Source: Elephas maximus indicus (Eukaryota > Chordata > Mammalia > Proboscidea > Elephantidae). From it: DNA of 64,000 nucleotides. This document shows positions 42,612 to 54,870 of the stretch, in pieces. The stretch is from positions 50,372,635 through 50,436,634 of the forward strand of contig NC_064827.1 of the NCBI RefSeq assembly GCF_024166365.1, given 5' to 3'. The notes beneath the pieces were generated by a model. It did no database searches. It saw nothing but the letters and a program-made list of their open reading frames with translations, and was not told the DNA's origin. How positions within the stretch are numbered: position 1 is the stretch's first letter; every line of letters begins with the position of its first letter. A program made the translations under genes and the position numbers.

Positions 42612-43480
42612 TTCTACAAATATTACTTGTCAAGGAGTTTTTATGAAGTCATTTTTCTTACTGACCCATTATATAACCAGACTTGACATTTTATGCAGAC
42701 ATTTTTCCATATAGATATATTTGAATTTCAGTGAAGAAGGAGTCATGTCTCTATCACGGTAGACTTTTTCCAACCCCCATAGACACTAAAAGCAGTTTTA
42801 TATCTCCAGAAGTTCATTGTAACCTTTTATTACTTGCTCGTTACAGGAGTTTTTCCTCCATGTGGGAATGTTTCTTGGCATTTCTGTCCATATTTAGGGC
42901 ATTCCTCAATTCCATGTTCATAATTTCTTCTCCTTTCACCCTTCTTGATGTACAGAATGTTTACTTATAATGGGCTGCAGAGTCACACATTCACATTTAA
43001 TTGCAAGAAATATTCTAGTCTGAAAGTCGCTGATTTTCAAAGTTTCAGACAACATAGAACACAGAATCTGCTTGTTTGACTCTTCTGTGTTTTTAAAATT
43101 AGACTTGTCAGATTTTAGACAGTTTATTAAAACAAAAACCATTAGCAGGATCCATCCCTTTTTCTTTCTGTGAGGCGGAATGATGTACCATCCATAGACA
43201 CTGAGCATATGAAGCCCACTTTAAGCCCTTTTTTTTTTATATAGGACAGACTGAGTAGGGAAGCACAACTTGTCTTCTGCATGTGAAGAGCCCTCCACGA
43301 GTGTATGGTGGCCTGGTTCAGGCACAGAGGTTAGAGAAAGAGCCAAGTGTGAGATACCAATAAGAGGAGCATGAAAATTCAGCTTGCTAAGCGTGTATCT
43401 GTTGTGTGTGTGAACGCCCTGAAGCAAGTTTTCATAAATTAAAAATACAAACCAAAATAAAGTATTCTAATTTTGACTTC

Positions 43481-44311
43481 ATTCTTTGTCTTCCACACAA
43501 TTAAAGAGTTTGCTTCAGAACAAGGCTTGAAGTTCATTGTGATTCTGTCAGCTAAAAAAACCATGGTCCATTTTACGTAAAATATTCCACAGAAGCATTG
43601 TTAACTGTGCAGTTCCATTGCAAGAAATTACTGGGTCTTTTTTTTTTTCCTCCTATAGTATGTTTTTATAGCCACTTAAAGGTCAATAGTTAAAATCTAT
43701 TGGAAACTCTATGGGCAGTTCTGGTGTGTCTTACGGGGTAGGAATTGACTTGATGGCAATGGGTTTGTTTTGTTTTTTTGCTAAGTAATTACAGATTACA
43801 ATCCCAAAATAAATTGCTCTGTTATATGTTCAGTTAAGACTAGGGGGATGACCAGTAGGGTCTCACTCCAGTTTAGTTTGAATTTGGGGCAGGCTGGTAC
43901 CTGGTCTGTAGTCTTGAATAAAAAAAACCTCAGCGTTCAATTTTGTGAGTCTTGTGACCACCTCTGAGTTATATCTGAAGTTTTATAGCTGTCCTTGGCA
44001 GGTTGAACCCTCCAGTTTATTTCATAATAGGAGATCTAGGATAACAGCCTCTTCACTGTGAGTCTCTTAGGACATCTGAGGATCGCTGAGCAGATGGAAT
44101 GGAATGACAGTACATCCTTGGCTTTGAATATACTTTGGGCATCTTCCTAAAATCAGCTGTGCTTGTCAACGGCCCTCTCCAGACTGCACTGCCACTTTAT
44201 GCCTTTGCTACGTGGCTTGTCTGCTTGGAATATCTTTCCCTTTCTTTCTGGGAGATGACTTTCACATTCAGTGATAATGTCCATGTCCTCTTTTTAGCTT
44301 TCTCGTCACCT
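43481..44311. other. Downstream of CAVIN4: SINE fragment and L2 piece
   Basis: 43700-43779 is a + strand SINE lacking its tRNA half (TTGGAAACTCTATGGGCAGT ... GGCAATGGGTTTG). 44160-44300 is a sense L2 piece (CTGCTTGGAATATCTTTCCC). The rest is unrecognised. Confidence 0.6.
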
Positions 44312-44660
44312 TATTGTTGTTAGCTGCCACTGAGTTGGCCCCAGACTCATGGTGACCCCATGTACAAGAGAACTAAACCCTGCCTGGTTCTGTGCCATCC
44401 GCATAATGGGTTGTGGATCAGACCGTTGTAATCCACAGGGTTTTTTCATTGGCAGATTTTCAGAAGTAGGTCACCAGGCCTTTCTTCCTAGTCTCTCTCA
44501 GTCTGGAAGCTCCACTGAAACTTGTTAATCATCATCATAGCAACATGCAAGCCACCACTGACAGATGGGTGGTGGCTGTGTGTGAGGTACATTGGCCAAG
44601 AATAGAACCTGGGTCTCCTGCATGAAAGGTTAGAGTTTTACTACTAAACTACCAATGTTC
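44312..44660 (-). repeat. tRNA-Gly-headed composite SINE, second copy
   Basis: Minus strand. 3' end TATTGTTGTTAGCTGCCACT (44312), RTE-like body (TGGCAGATTTTCAGAAGTAG, CTTTCTTCCTAGTCTCTCTC, GCTCCACTGAAACTTG), and a 5' tRNA-Gly-like head at 44590-44660 (GGCCAAGAATAGAACCTGGG, TCTCCTGCATGAAAGG, the complement of B box and anticodon arm). Same layout as 10352-10692. It interrupts L2 sequence. Confidence 0.85.
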
Positions 44661-45029
44661 CCACTCCCTAGGAAGGGCATCATTAATTACTCCATATATT
44701 CAGTACAGTATATACAGCTTCGTTGTGTGATTCTCTGTGATGCACTGAGGTTTCAAAGATGAATAGAACACAGCCCTTGTCCTTCCTTTTTTAGTCCCAT
44801 CTTGGGCTCACAGTGTTCTAGGAGACAGCTAAGCAAAAATTTAGCTTAGACTAGTGCTATATACAAGCTATATAGAGCTATATATGGAACTATAGAAATG
44901 GAAGATATTTACACAGCATTTTGGTCATACAGCTGTCCTTCCTAGCACTTGTATTATACTCATTTTTGTAGCTGTTTTACCCACTAGACTCTGGTTCTCA
45001 AGGGCAGGAGCTGTGTTCATTTTTGTGTC

Positions 45030-45640
45030 ACTAGCACTTGAAGAGCCTCCCATGTGCTACGTACTATCAAGTACCGTGAATGCAGAAATGAAAGGCATGG
45101 TCCCTGCACTTAAGGAACTCTTCTGGTGGAAGAGATAAACATGCAATCCAATAATCATTGCTTAACATGGTAAGTACTCAGAAGATTGAAGCAAAAGATG
45201 GTATAGGAGCATAGACGAAGAGCATCTAATCTGGGGAGGGGGTGTCAAAGCTAGAGGAGGTAATGCTAAGGCTGGCATTTGAGAGTCAGTGAAATAACAG
45301 AATCCAAGGCAAGATGCAGCTAGAGAGGTTGCATGAAGGTGTTTGGATTTTAAATCAAAGGCCATAGAGAGCCACTGAGGGATCTTAAACCACAGAGTGC
45401 CATAATTAACAATTTTTGAGGGATACTCTATTAAGAGACCAGAAGCAGAGAGACCAGTTAATAGGCCCTGCATTTTTGCAGGTGAGAGAGAAGTACCTGA
45501 ACTAAAGCAGTAAGAGCTATGCAAGGGGGTTAGCTTGGATGTGGGTGTGATGAGAAAAAGAAAACCAGGTTTCTGACTTGGGCAAGTGATTTTTGCTCTT
45601 CACTGAGGTAGGAAATAGAGTATTCCATCCACATGTCCTG
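45030..45640 (-). repeat. L2-type LINE, antisense
   Basis: AGGCATGGTCCCTGCACTTA, AAGGCCATAGAGAGCCACTG, AGAGACCAGTTAATAGGCCC, CCAGGTTTCTGACTTGGGCA: consecutive antisense L2 segments. Confidence 0.7.
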
Positions 45641-46789
45641 AGATGGCACTGTCCATCTTATTAGCTTAGACCAGTGCTAAATACATTCTCTGCTCTGAAA
45701 TCCTTCAAATTCTATGTTTGAAGAAAAGCCTACTTTGAATTGATCCTTTCCTGGCTCTAGCTAGCTCCTTGCCCTCTCCACCAGGACTCTGAAGTCCTTG
45801 AGAAATATAACTGCCTTTCAGATCTAGGACCCTTGTGAAGGCTTCTCTTCCATCTCTTATTTTTGCCCAAGGCCATCGTGTGGTCCAAGAAAAGCTACTC
45901 ACTTCTTAGAATGGATTTTTTCCCCCTAATATCAGTTGTTTGGCGAGTATTCCAGCCAAAGCTATGCTTGACATTATATATAGATGGCACCAACAGTAAA
46001 AGCTGGTGTAACCTGTCACATGGGCCAAGGCCGGTTGCGCATGTTCGTGTAGCTAGTACTCAGATCAGCTGCTCTGGTTGCAACTAGAGCTTCCATGTCT
46101 TCACTGGGCAGTTTGGTTCCTGATGCTCATTCCTTGGTGTCTCAACGGCAGCTGGTTTTGGTTTTAGTTTTTGGTGTCTGCCACGTTGGATCTGAGTCAT
46201 GGCGTAAAAAAATGTGTTAGGGAATCCGGGTGGGGTTTGATGCTACTATACCTCCTTCCAAGGTTCTGGCTGGTTGAGAGTTCATACAAGGATCACCGGC
46301 AAAATGGAAACAAACATGTTTGTCTTTATTTCTGGCTAGGCAAATGTCCAGTAAGTCCTTCATATGCAGAGCGTCTGGTAAATTCTGCTGGAGAATGTGG
46401 CTGAGGTCTAAAAAGACACTGTCCTGTTTCCCTGGGGACAGCATGCTCTGGTGTGGCAGTAGGGAAACCAAGATTTGGGAAGTGGAAGCAGAGTCTTTAC
46501 CCAGCTAGCTGTGAAGTCCACAGGCCTGCCTCACATTCTCAGCCAGGTGGAGAGAAGGAATGGAGGGCCTCCCTTTCACAGGTAACCTCCAGCTCAGGTG
46601 GGCAGGTAGCATAGAGATGGGTGGCAGAGAAGAGGCCAGTGCTCCTGGGCCAGGAAACACACTACACCTGAATATATGGTTCAGTTTGAAGCCACAGCCT
46701 GGTTTGTGCATTTGAGGCCTAATGTCCAGTGTTCAACACAGCTACTCCTTTTGAGCCTGAATTCACACACTGAATTGAGGTGCTAAATA
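45641..46789. other. Intergenic, nothing firm
   Basis: No gene. A SINE-like tail (CAACGGCAGCTGGTTTTGGT) occurs at about 46142-46165. Open frames overlap on both strands without family signature. Confidence 0.4.
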
Positions 46790-47204
46790 TGCATGTGAAA
46801 GCTGGACAATGGAAAAGGAAGACCAAAGAAAAACTGACATATTTGAATTATGGTGTTGGTGAAGAATATTGAATATACCGTGGACTGCCAGACAAGCCAT
46901 CAAATCTGTCTTGGAAGAAGTATAGCCAGAATGTTCCTTAGAAGCAAGGGTGGTGAGACTCCTTTACTTTGGACATGTTATCAGGAGGGACCAATCCCTA
47001 GAAAAGGACATTAATGTGGTACAGTAGAGGGTGGGTGAAAAAGAAGAACCGTAGCGAGATGGATTGATACAGTGGCTGCAACAATAGGCTCAAACATACC
47101 GATTGTGAGGATGGTGCAGGACTGAGCAATGTTTTGTTCAGTATAACAAGTACAATAAGATCGCTGTGAGTTGGAACAGGACTGGACTGCACCTACCACC
47201 ACCA
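46790..47204 (+). mobile_element. RTE LINE 3' fragment (RTE copy 6)
   Basis: GCATGTGAAAGCTGGACAAT, GAATATTGAATATACCGTGG, TTTGGACATGTTATCAGGAG, ACAGTGGCTGCAACAATAGG and a 3' end CACCTACCACCACCA. 5'-truncated and more diverged than copy 1. Confidence 0.92.
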
Positions 47205-49144
47205 AGGAGAGGGCAGGTAAGTTGGACATTACAGATCACAGCCCAGAGAAGAGGACTAGGGAAATACACTTTAGATACAGATAATGGAAGCCAGATTTTC
47301 ATGAGAACATTCAGGCAGTTTGAGGTTTCTTAATAAAGCTATTCTGAGCAACTGATGGCTAAGTAAAGATATTCTGAACAACTCTCTTTGGGCTCTCCAA
47401 GAATTTTCTCAAAAAGTAAAATTTCTTCTGGCTCATCATCTGATCGGTCTGTGACTATCATTACCGTTGGAAGGGCAAGAATTCTCTATCCTGTTTGGTT
47501 TCCAAACCCGCATAATAAAATTCACTTTAAGATAAGAGAGGAACAGAGTACTATTCTAAGCTTAAATTTAGAGCTACATTGAGCATCATGGTCTGGAGGG
47601 TTTGGCTCAGTTTCTTGCTGTTGAGTACATTAAGGCATTATTTCTGGCTGAAGTTAGCCCATGACATAATATTGCAAAGCAGCCAAGTTTTCCTAGTAAT
47701 CTCGTAGGCCAATATTCATAACATGTCAGGGTCCCATTAGGCCTTTTATCTGAATAAGCTTTCTGTTCAACAAACTGTGGTTATATAGATATGTTGTTTT
47801 AGGGTAAAATAAAATCCATTGAGATGAGTTTATCACTTTAATTGTATTAGCACCTTTCAAGTGGCCACATTTATTTGGAATGTTTCCATGAGTGGATGAC
47901 ATAAATCAACAGAATTATGCATGTGATGTGTTTGGCTTTAGCTCAAAGGAACAGAGGAGGAAGATTTCAGCGGGAAACATTCATATGCTTGTCAATTGGC
48001 AGGGAATGGAATTAAATTGTCTTCAACAACCGAGAAAATAAACCATAGGTTGTAGATTCATGAGGAAAATGTACGAAAATATTATCTCTACTTAGAACTC
48101 ATTTTCACGTAAAAAGAAATCACTAGCATTTTAGGCAAATTTGTGTTGAGAGTGAAATCATTTAAGATTTACCAGCTATTTTCCCATATTCTTACAAAAT
48201 CACCTTCCAGGGATAACTGAGCATCTGTCATCCTTTTTCCTTCTCAGTATGACAGCACCTGTAAGAATTGAGAGTTTTGGAAAGAGGCTAAAATTGGTTA
48301 GGGTCCAAAGGAGCCTGTAATTTACTCCTACAGCTTGATGATCTAACACTGCATATGGTGGGCTGTGTTTCTTGTCTACCTCTCAAAATTTTGTTCAGAA
48401 AGGATAGCGATTATTAAATTTGTTCCCCAGACTAGGTGTGGGAATGGGTAGAATGGACATGGAAATCATGACACTTAATCATGAGTCTTCCAGGCCCAAA
48501 ACAAAAAACAGCACTCTCCACTACAATGTCAAGATCAAAGCCACAAACACCTTTAAATAGTGCAAATTGGGGGATCTGGAGAAGGGTAACTGGGTGGTCT
48601 CCATTGTCATTGAGGACAAAGCAAAAGAAAATGGGTTTGAAATGCAGGGGAAGGAAATCAGGGTATCCACAAAGAAAGGCTCCTACTCTGCAGAAACATC
48701 TTCAGGGAGGTTTTAAGTGTTGAGCAAACAGTCTAGAGGCAGGGTAGTCAATGAAGGTCTAGAGATGAATATATGCATTACATGACTTTATTCTAGTTTT
48801 TCCACAGTGGGCAGCCATGATTGTCATTCATATAGCTCTTTTTATAAATGTGCTTTACAGCGGGAAGCTGTCACTCATTTATATAGCTGTTTTTATAAAA
48901 TTATTGTTTTGCATGTTAACTCTCAGTTAATTGCAAGGACTTAATGTTTTTCTCATTGATAATTTCTTTTGTATCTTCCCATAGTTCATTGCCTTCTTTA
49001 TATTAGGTATTTAATAGTTAATGAATGAAAACAAACCAAGGACTCTGGACTATGCCATCTTCTCTGAATAACTTTAAATTCAAATCAATTATTCATTTCA
49101 TGAGTATTTTTTAGGACCTCCTTTTTTTTATAAATCTATAAACT
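47205..49144. other. Intergenic, repeat-poor stretch
   Basis: About 1.9 kb without a recognisable gene or repeat. A local imperfect duplication at about 48820-48897 repeats TCATTCATATAGCTCTTTTT / TCATTTATATAGCTGTTTTT. Confidence 0.45.
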
Positions 49145-49306
49145 GGAAACCCTGGTGGCGTACTGGCTAAGTGCTACGGCTGCTAACCAAGAGGTCAGCA
49201 ATTCAAATCCGCCAGGCGCTCCTTGGAAACTCTGTGGGGCAGTTCCACTCTGTCCTATAGGGTCACTATGAGTCGGAATCGACTCGACAGCAGTGGTTGG
49301 GTTTTT
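49145..49306 (+). repeat. AfroSINE-type SINE, short form
   Basis: GGAAACCCTGGTGGCGTACT start, close to consensus throughout (GAGTCGGAATCGACTCGACA), so among the younger copies here. Confidence 0.93.
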
Positions 49307-49317
49307 GATATAAACCT

Positions 49318-49770
49318 GTCAGTGTTCTAGGCTCTGGGAACGAAGCAGTGAACAAGACAAAGTCCCTGCTTTCAGAGAGCTAGCATTACAGAGGGAAACT
49401 AACAACAATAGTATGTCAGGTGGTGATAGTGTCATGAAGAAAAATAAGCCAGGGTAAAGGGATAGGGTGTGATAGGTAGGGTGGTGGGGGCTATTGTGCA
49501 TTTTAGAAAAGGTGGCTGAAAGTCTTTTCTGGTAAGGTGGCCACAATACCTTGAAACTAATGAGAACCAGCCATGCAAGTATTGCCACGAAGAGTTTCAG
49601 GTGTGTTCAGGAGACAGTGTGGCTGAAGTGGGGCGAGAGGGTAAGAGCGGGAAGAGGGGGAACTTGTAGGCTGTGGTAAGGACTCTATGGTTTTTCCTCT
49701 GAATGAGAAGGGGACCCATTGGAATGTGTTGAGCAGAGGAGTGACACAATCTAATTTATTGTATTTATAC
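49318..49770 (-). repeat. L2-type LINE, antisense
   Basis: CAGTGTTCTAGGCTCTGGGA, GCAGTGAACAAGACAAAGTC, TTCAGGTGTGTTCAGGAGAC, ATTGGAATGTGTTGAGCAGA. 49771-50405 has no recognised element. Confidence 0.7.
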
Positions 49771-50405
49771 TCATTGAAAAATCAAACCAACATTTTCATA
49801 CAAAAAGCTAACTACATTCCCTGCCTTAGTTCACACAGATCTTTTATTCTGTATTTGCTCCCTAATAGTTTACATCTCCTCCAGAGCGCAGGCAGCCCTA
49901 TGCAGCTCAAGGCTGACATCTAGTGGACGGTTTCATAATTGTTTATAAGTCTGCCGTGTGGGCTGCTGCTGACTGGGTACAGAGGGGAAGCTTTGACAGA
50001 AAACCACAAATGGTGTGAGAGCAGTCAGAATCAGGTGATTACACTGGATTTGTCTCCTTGTTTTTCTTTAGTTCATGTTTAGGTAAGTTTGTATTTTTCT
50101 AGCATGTATCTGTTAGAACAGATGAGTTCAGCTGCAAGACAATTAGGGCATTAAAATCATGGTGAAGGGGAGAGTAAGTTGGCACTGGGTGGGATTGACA
50201 AGGAGAAACTGCCCTGGTTCTAGGGGTGGTCTCCAAAAGGTACCCTGTGATTTGTCATGTGGTGCCTAAGGGTATATGTGCGTTCCAAACCTGGGCTTGA
50301 GTCAGGTTGGCGCCAATTTATAAAGGGCTATCATCTGATCAATAGGGTGTGAGGAAGTTCAAGGCAGTGTGAAAATACCAGGCTCATTTAGGTGTTCCCC
50401 AATGC

Positions 50406-50605
50406 TTGTCGTTGGGTGCCATTGAATCCTGACTCATAGCGCCCCCACGGGACAGACTAGAACTACCCCATAGGGTATTTCGGCTGTAATCTTTACGGAA
50501 GGGGATCACCAGGTCATCCTCTTGTGGAGCTGCTGGGTAAGTTCCAACCGCCAAACTTTCGGTTAGCAGCCGGGCACGTAACCATTTGCGCCATTAGGCC
50601 TCCTT
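50406..50605 (-). repeat. AfroSINE-type SINE, long form
   Basis: TGCTTGTCGTTGGGTGCCAT tail (RTE-like GTTGGGTGCC), AATCTTTACGGAAGGGGATC, TTGCGCCATTAGGCCTCC. Confidence 0.88.
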
Positions 50606-50634
50606 TTCCCGGTATTAGGTGGGGGTATCTTGGT

Positions 50635-50838
50635 GTTGCAGCCAAGAGCTTTAGCTTTATAATTGAACGTGATTTCACTTCTTACTCGGCCATTTACTAG
50701 CTGTGAGAACTTGGGGAAGTTACCATCTGGGTCTCATTTTCTGAAATGTATCCTAAAGATATTATGTCAGGTAATTTATACAAAGCACTTACCACACTAG
50801 CATTCAGTAAGCACTCAGTAGCAGCTAGATGTTATTGT
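50635..50838 (+). repeat. MIR
   Basis: CCATTTACTAGCTGTGAGAA, CTTGGGGAAGTTACC and CATTCAGTAAGCACTCAGTA in MIR order. Confidence 0.85.
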
Positions 50839-51044
50839 TCAGAGGAATCACAAGTAGCCATTAAAGAGAGACGCAGAGTATAATAACATCTCATTAAAAA
50901 ATTTTTTTTTTGTCCCCGGTATTTGACATTCACTGAATTTAGCTATTAATTATTTTGTGTATCTATGACAAGATCCATTTTATCTGCATTGATTGAGGGT
51001 AGTTGAGTAATCTCATTAACTGAAGAATATCATTTACACCACAC

Positions 51045-51585
51045 AGAGATTAAAACCCTTCAGCGGCTTTCATTACCTTTAGGAAAAAAGGCCCAAATAT
51101 TTAGCTCTGCATGATCTAGCTCCTGCCTGCCTCTTCAGCCTCAGCTTTCACCACTCTTCCCCCTCAGTTTCTGCATTCCAGACACGCTGGCCTTTCTTCA
51201 GGTGCTCCAATGCCTTGTCTCTCCTGTTTTATGACTTTTGCCTGTCCACATCTCTCCCACTCCCACCAACACACAACAACCAAGCACACACTTAGCTGGG
51301 TAATTCTCATCTTTCAGATTCCAGCTCAAATTGACCCTTTTCAGAGTTTTCCCTGGACCTACCTCACTCCCCCACCGGGCAAACCTACCCTGTTATATGA
51401 TCTCATAGCATTCTGTGCTTTTATTTTTTCTTCAGAACACTTACCCTAGCTTTCAAGTACATATTTGGGTAATTATTTGCTCCCCAGCTAGACTGTAAGC
51501 ATCTTGTGATCTGCTTGGCCCATGGCTCCATCCCTGGCACAGTGCCTGGTGCATTGAGACCCTCAAATATTTTTTGAATAGTAAA
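51045..51585 (+). repeat. L2-type LINE 3' region
   Basis: CCCTTCAGCGGCTTTCATTA, GCTCTGCATGATCTAGCTCC, ACGCTGGCCTTTCTTCAGGT, CTAGACTGTAAGCATCTTGT, GCACAGTGCCTGGTGCATTG: complete sense L2 3' order. Confidence 0.85.
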
Positions 51586-52290
51586 AACAGCAGTCTGAAA
51601 AGGGAGGGAATTTTTTTTTGAAAATTAAACTGTAAAAATAGGCAAAACACTTTGACTAACTTTGAACACGGGTGTAGTAGCGCTATGGTGTCACACCCCG
51701 GTTCCCTCCGGATGCTGGGAGTGTTGATGACGGAAGGCTCTCAGCTGAGTCCCTCTCTAGGCGTTGCCCTCAGCAAAGACAGCCTCCTCCTCCAAGGTCA
51801 TGAGTCTCCTGGGTGCAGCCCACTTCCAGTGTCAGGCTGATGGGGGGATGTGAGTGTGCGGCCTCTTGCCTCAAGGTGGTGCAAGGAGGTCCAGAGCTCA
51901 CCATAGGACTGGCTGAGGCCACTGTTCCAACTGCATCACAATTCTACTTCTCCCCCTGCCCAATCTGGCATCCTTCAGCCCTCACAGCTGCCTTTCCTGA
52001 GAGCACTCCCCAATATACCACCTGCTGCAAGCCTCAAGGCCCATTTCCTAGGGAACCCGACCCACAGCTGGCCATGAAGGAGAGGGAGGAGGCTAAGTGG
52101 CTCCTAAATTCCTGCCATCCACTGAGATGAGGATAATGTATGGAACTGAAGCAGGTTTTCTGGGAAAGATACGTTTTGAGGGTGCTAAGTTTGAGTGCCC
52201 ATAGGATAGCCAAGAGTTTGAAGCTTAGAGGAGAGATATGAGCTAGAGGCAAAGACTTGGGAGTCACCTGCACACTAAAACACTGACACG
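51586..52290. other. Intergenic, unassigned ancient repeat and L2 piece
   Basis: 51840-52075 ends AGGGAACCCGACCCACAGCT and looks like the 3' part of an old interspersed repeat that I cannot name. 52150-52285 (GCTAAGTTTGAGTGCCCATA, AGACTTGGGAGTCACCTGCA) is antisense L2. Confidence 0.45.
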
Positions 52291-52342
52291 AAGGCTATCA
52301 CAGCAAGAAGTGTGCAGAGTGAAAGAAACAGAAGTCTAGGGC

Positions 52343-52543
52343 CGCCCAGGAACGCAACATAAGGGGCGGGGAAAGGAAGCGGTTCCACAGGGAAGGGCGA
52401 GTATGGACTCTTTCCCAAAGGAGGGTTACAGAGGCTAGGAAAGAAAGGCGCGAAAAGCGCTGCCCGAGAGACGTGGCAGGCGCGAGGCAGGCGCGAAATT
52501 TAAAGAGCCAGCTCCAAAGCGCAGGCCAGAGGCCTGAAGCCCG
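52343..52543. promoter_or_regulatory. Small CpG cluster with E2F-type and GC-box motifs
   Basis: Sixteen CpG dinucleotides in 201 bp, far above the surrounding DNA. GGGGCGGGG (GC box) at 52363-52371; GGCGCGAAA (the E2F consensus complement TTTCGCGCC) at 52447-52455 and again at 52490-52498. No coding exon follows. Candidate orphan promoter or enhancer; function is inference. Confidence 0.5.
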
Positions 52544-52743
52544 TGGGTTTCTCTTCCTGGGCCTGTGAGAGTCTCATTTCCCCACTGAGCCTCCGTAGCA
52601 CCTGACTCAGCAATTTCGTTATCTAGGCAGTTGCACTACTTAAAAAAGCTGGTCGCTGTCTGTCTACCAAGGGGCAGTTCCTTTGTTAAAATATAATTAC
52701 ATGTATTTAAAATATAAAGAAAGCCAACTATGACTTTCTTTAG

Positions 52744-52941
52744 CCCCCAGGAGGTGCAAACGATTAATGCCTTCTGCTGTTAGCAAATTTTGGCTGAGTC
52801 CACCCAGAGGCACCTCAGAAAAAATGCCTGGTGATCTACTTCCAAAAAAACCCCAGCTTGAGAATTCTATGGAGCATAATTGTACTCTGACACACACAGG
52901 GTCACCATGAGTTGGAGTTAACTGGATTGCAGCTGGTATGC
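52744..52941 (+). repeat. AfroSINE-type SINE, third form, diverged
   Basis: CACCTCAGAAAAAATGCCTG, GTGATCTACTTCCAAAAAAA, TTGTACTCTGACACACACAG, TTGCAGCTGGTATGC. 52942-53334 is unassigned and includes T16 at 53107-53122. Confidence 0.85.
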
Positions 52942-53334
52942 ACACAGGATGGAACATTTTGCATCCCCACACAAACCAGAAATGTAAATCATTTCCTTAT
53001 TTGTCACTTTGCAATTGATGTACTAATATCCTCTCCTTGAACTGCGGTGTTATTTGTGGCGACCACACTATTAATTCAGAGCGTTGCCGGCGTGACCAGT
53101 GCGGTCTTTTTTTTTTTTTTTTCTTTCAGCACCATTCAAAACATTATTTCAATCCACTCTGACACAACACGTGCACTCTCACTTACAGTTCGTGTTTTCA
53201 TTCTGTGAACACCCAGCACCACCCAGTCAGTTGCAAACCCTGACACATATAGACTAGAGGTGTTGAAGTCAGGAAGACCCACCTGGGTTCACATATTTCT
53301 GTAATAAGCGATACAGTGTTTTTTGGGGTCTCTA

Positions 53335-53395
53335 ACCTGTTGCTGTCGAGTTGATTCTGATAGTGCCCACATAGGACAGAATAGAACTGTCTATA
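53335..53395 (-). repeat. SINE 3' fragment
   Basis: AACCTGTTGCTGTCGAGTTG, ATTCTGATAGTGCCCACATA: AfroSINE 3' portion only. 53396-54139 has no recognised element apart from a G7 run at 53531-53537. Confidence 0.8.
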
Positions 53396-54152
53396 ACCAG
53401 TGCAGCTTCTTTCCCTTCTGTCCAGTTAGATTTAGGAACAAGATTAATTTAGGATGACAGAAGGGCAATGGGTCAGTAGTAGGGCACTGGCCTGGTATCA
53501 CTTTGAAATAAGTGTTTGAAGAAGTCGGGGTGGGGGGGTGCATTGTAAGCAGCCTATTGGAGGTATTGCCTGAGGGACCTTCAAAAATGATCCACAGGAA
53601 GACAGCAGCGCTGAGACTTTGCCACACCTGGAGGACACCATGCTCCAGGTCTTCCAGGTGGGAGTCAGATGCCAATCCACTGCGTCCCCTGAACTGCTAA
53701 TCTGAGTGATCCTGCAGAGGCCTCCTTTGCTAGGCTTGAGGTTAGAGGCAGGCCTCTCACCTCACCACCTTGCCTCTCCAAAGGAATACTCCCCCAACTC
53801 CCATTCCCCTCTCCACTCTTACCCTTTTACATCTCTTTATGGGTTGGGTAATGGATTCAAGAGGCTTACAGCAAAGTCTCACTTTGCAAACTCACCAGGA
53901 TGGTCTGTTTACTCATTTTGATATATTTATTCACACTTCCAAAACACGAAGAGTTCCATTTTAGCACCTTTGGCTTTGTGTTGCAACATCATTAAAATCA
54001 GCCTGAAGGAAGCAAGCAAAGCTTTCACAGAATAAAAGAGCTTGCTCAAGTCTATCTCAGAACCAAGGCAAACCCTTAGATTCAGACTTGGCCAAATCCT
54101 AGCTCCATCAACAAACTTAATTCTAAGATGTTCTTCCAACAGCATACTGCCT

Positions 54153-54354
54153 AAGTTGTTGTTGTGTGCCACTGAGTCGATTCCAACTCACGACAACCCT
54201 ATATGACAAGAGTAGAACCGCCCCATGAGGTTTCCAAGGCTGTGATCTTTATGGGAGCAGATCTCCAGGTCTTTTCTCTCATGGAGCTGCTGGTGGGTTT
54301 GAACAGCCAACCTTTTGGTTATCAGCTAACCATCGTGCCTCCTGGGCTCCTTTT
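54153..54354 (-). repeat. AfroSINE-type SINE, long form with RTE-like tail
   Basis: AAGTTGTTGTTGTGTGCCAC at the 3' end (sense ...GTGGCACACAACAACAAC), long-form middle. Target-site duplication CAGCRTACTGCCT (one mismatch) at 54140-54152 and 54355-54367. Confidence 0.93.
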
Positions 54355-54703
54355 CAGCGTACTGCCTGTGGTTGCCATTATGTTGAAAAAGCTAAATCTG
54401 AAGAAGTACCAGCAGAGGAAAACTATTCTCTTTTCAGTGGTTCATCTCAGACATCTCCTATAACTTGCCACTCTTGGATAATAAAAAGTCCTCCAGCCAC
54501 TTTCAGACCCAGGAGTAATCTTATTTGAGTAATTAAAATTCTGGTTTAGTGTCATAATCATATAGCAACATTCTCTTATCCAATTCAAAGCTTTTCCTCA
54601 CCTCCACTTCAGGCCTGATTTAAAAAAAAATCAAACCATACAGAAGGGCTTAGGAAAGCAAAGGTCGCCTGCCCCACTCCTCCTCCTCAGTTCCTCTGCC
54701 CAG

Positions 54704-54870
54704 AAAAAAACAAAACCCGTGGCCATTAAGTCGATTCCGACTCAATAGTGACCCTATAGAACAGAGTAGAAGTGCCCCATAGAGTTTCCAAGGAGCGCCT
54801 GATGGATTCAAATTGCCTATCTTTTGGTTAGCAGCTGTAGCTCTTAACTGCTACACCACCAGGGTTTTCC
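54704..54870 (-). repeat. AfroSINE-type SINE, short form
   Basis: CAAAACCCGTGGCCATTAAG ... GCTACACCACCAGGGTTTTCC. Flanked by CTGCCCAG on both sides (about 54696 and 54873). Confidence 0.9.

Larger units (their letters stand above)
41749..43480 (+). other. CAVIN4: CAVIN4 candidate 3' UTR
   Basis: AT-rich sequence after the stop, with AATAAA at 43456-43461 (ACCAAAATAAAGTATTC) as the best poly(A) signal. It contains a SINE (42400-42581) and a TA repeat. The end of the transcript is inferred. Confidence 0.55.

Noticed and set aside
51813..52130. 105-residue + strand open frame near the CpG cluster
   Set aside because: No family signature, no splice or promoter arrangement, and the segment resembles the end of an old interspersed repeat (AGGGAACCCGACCC).
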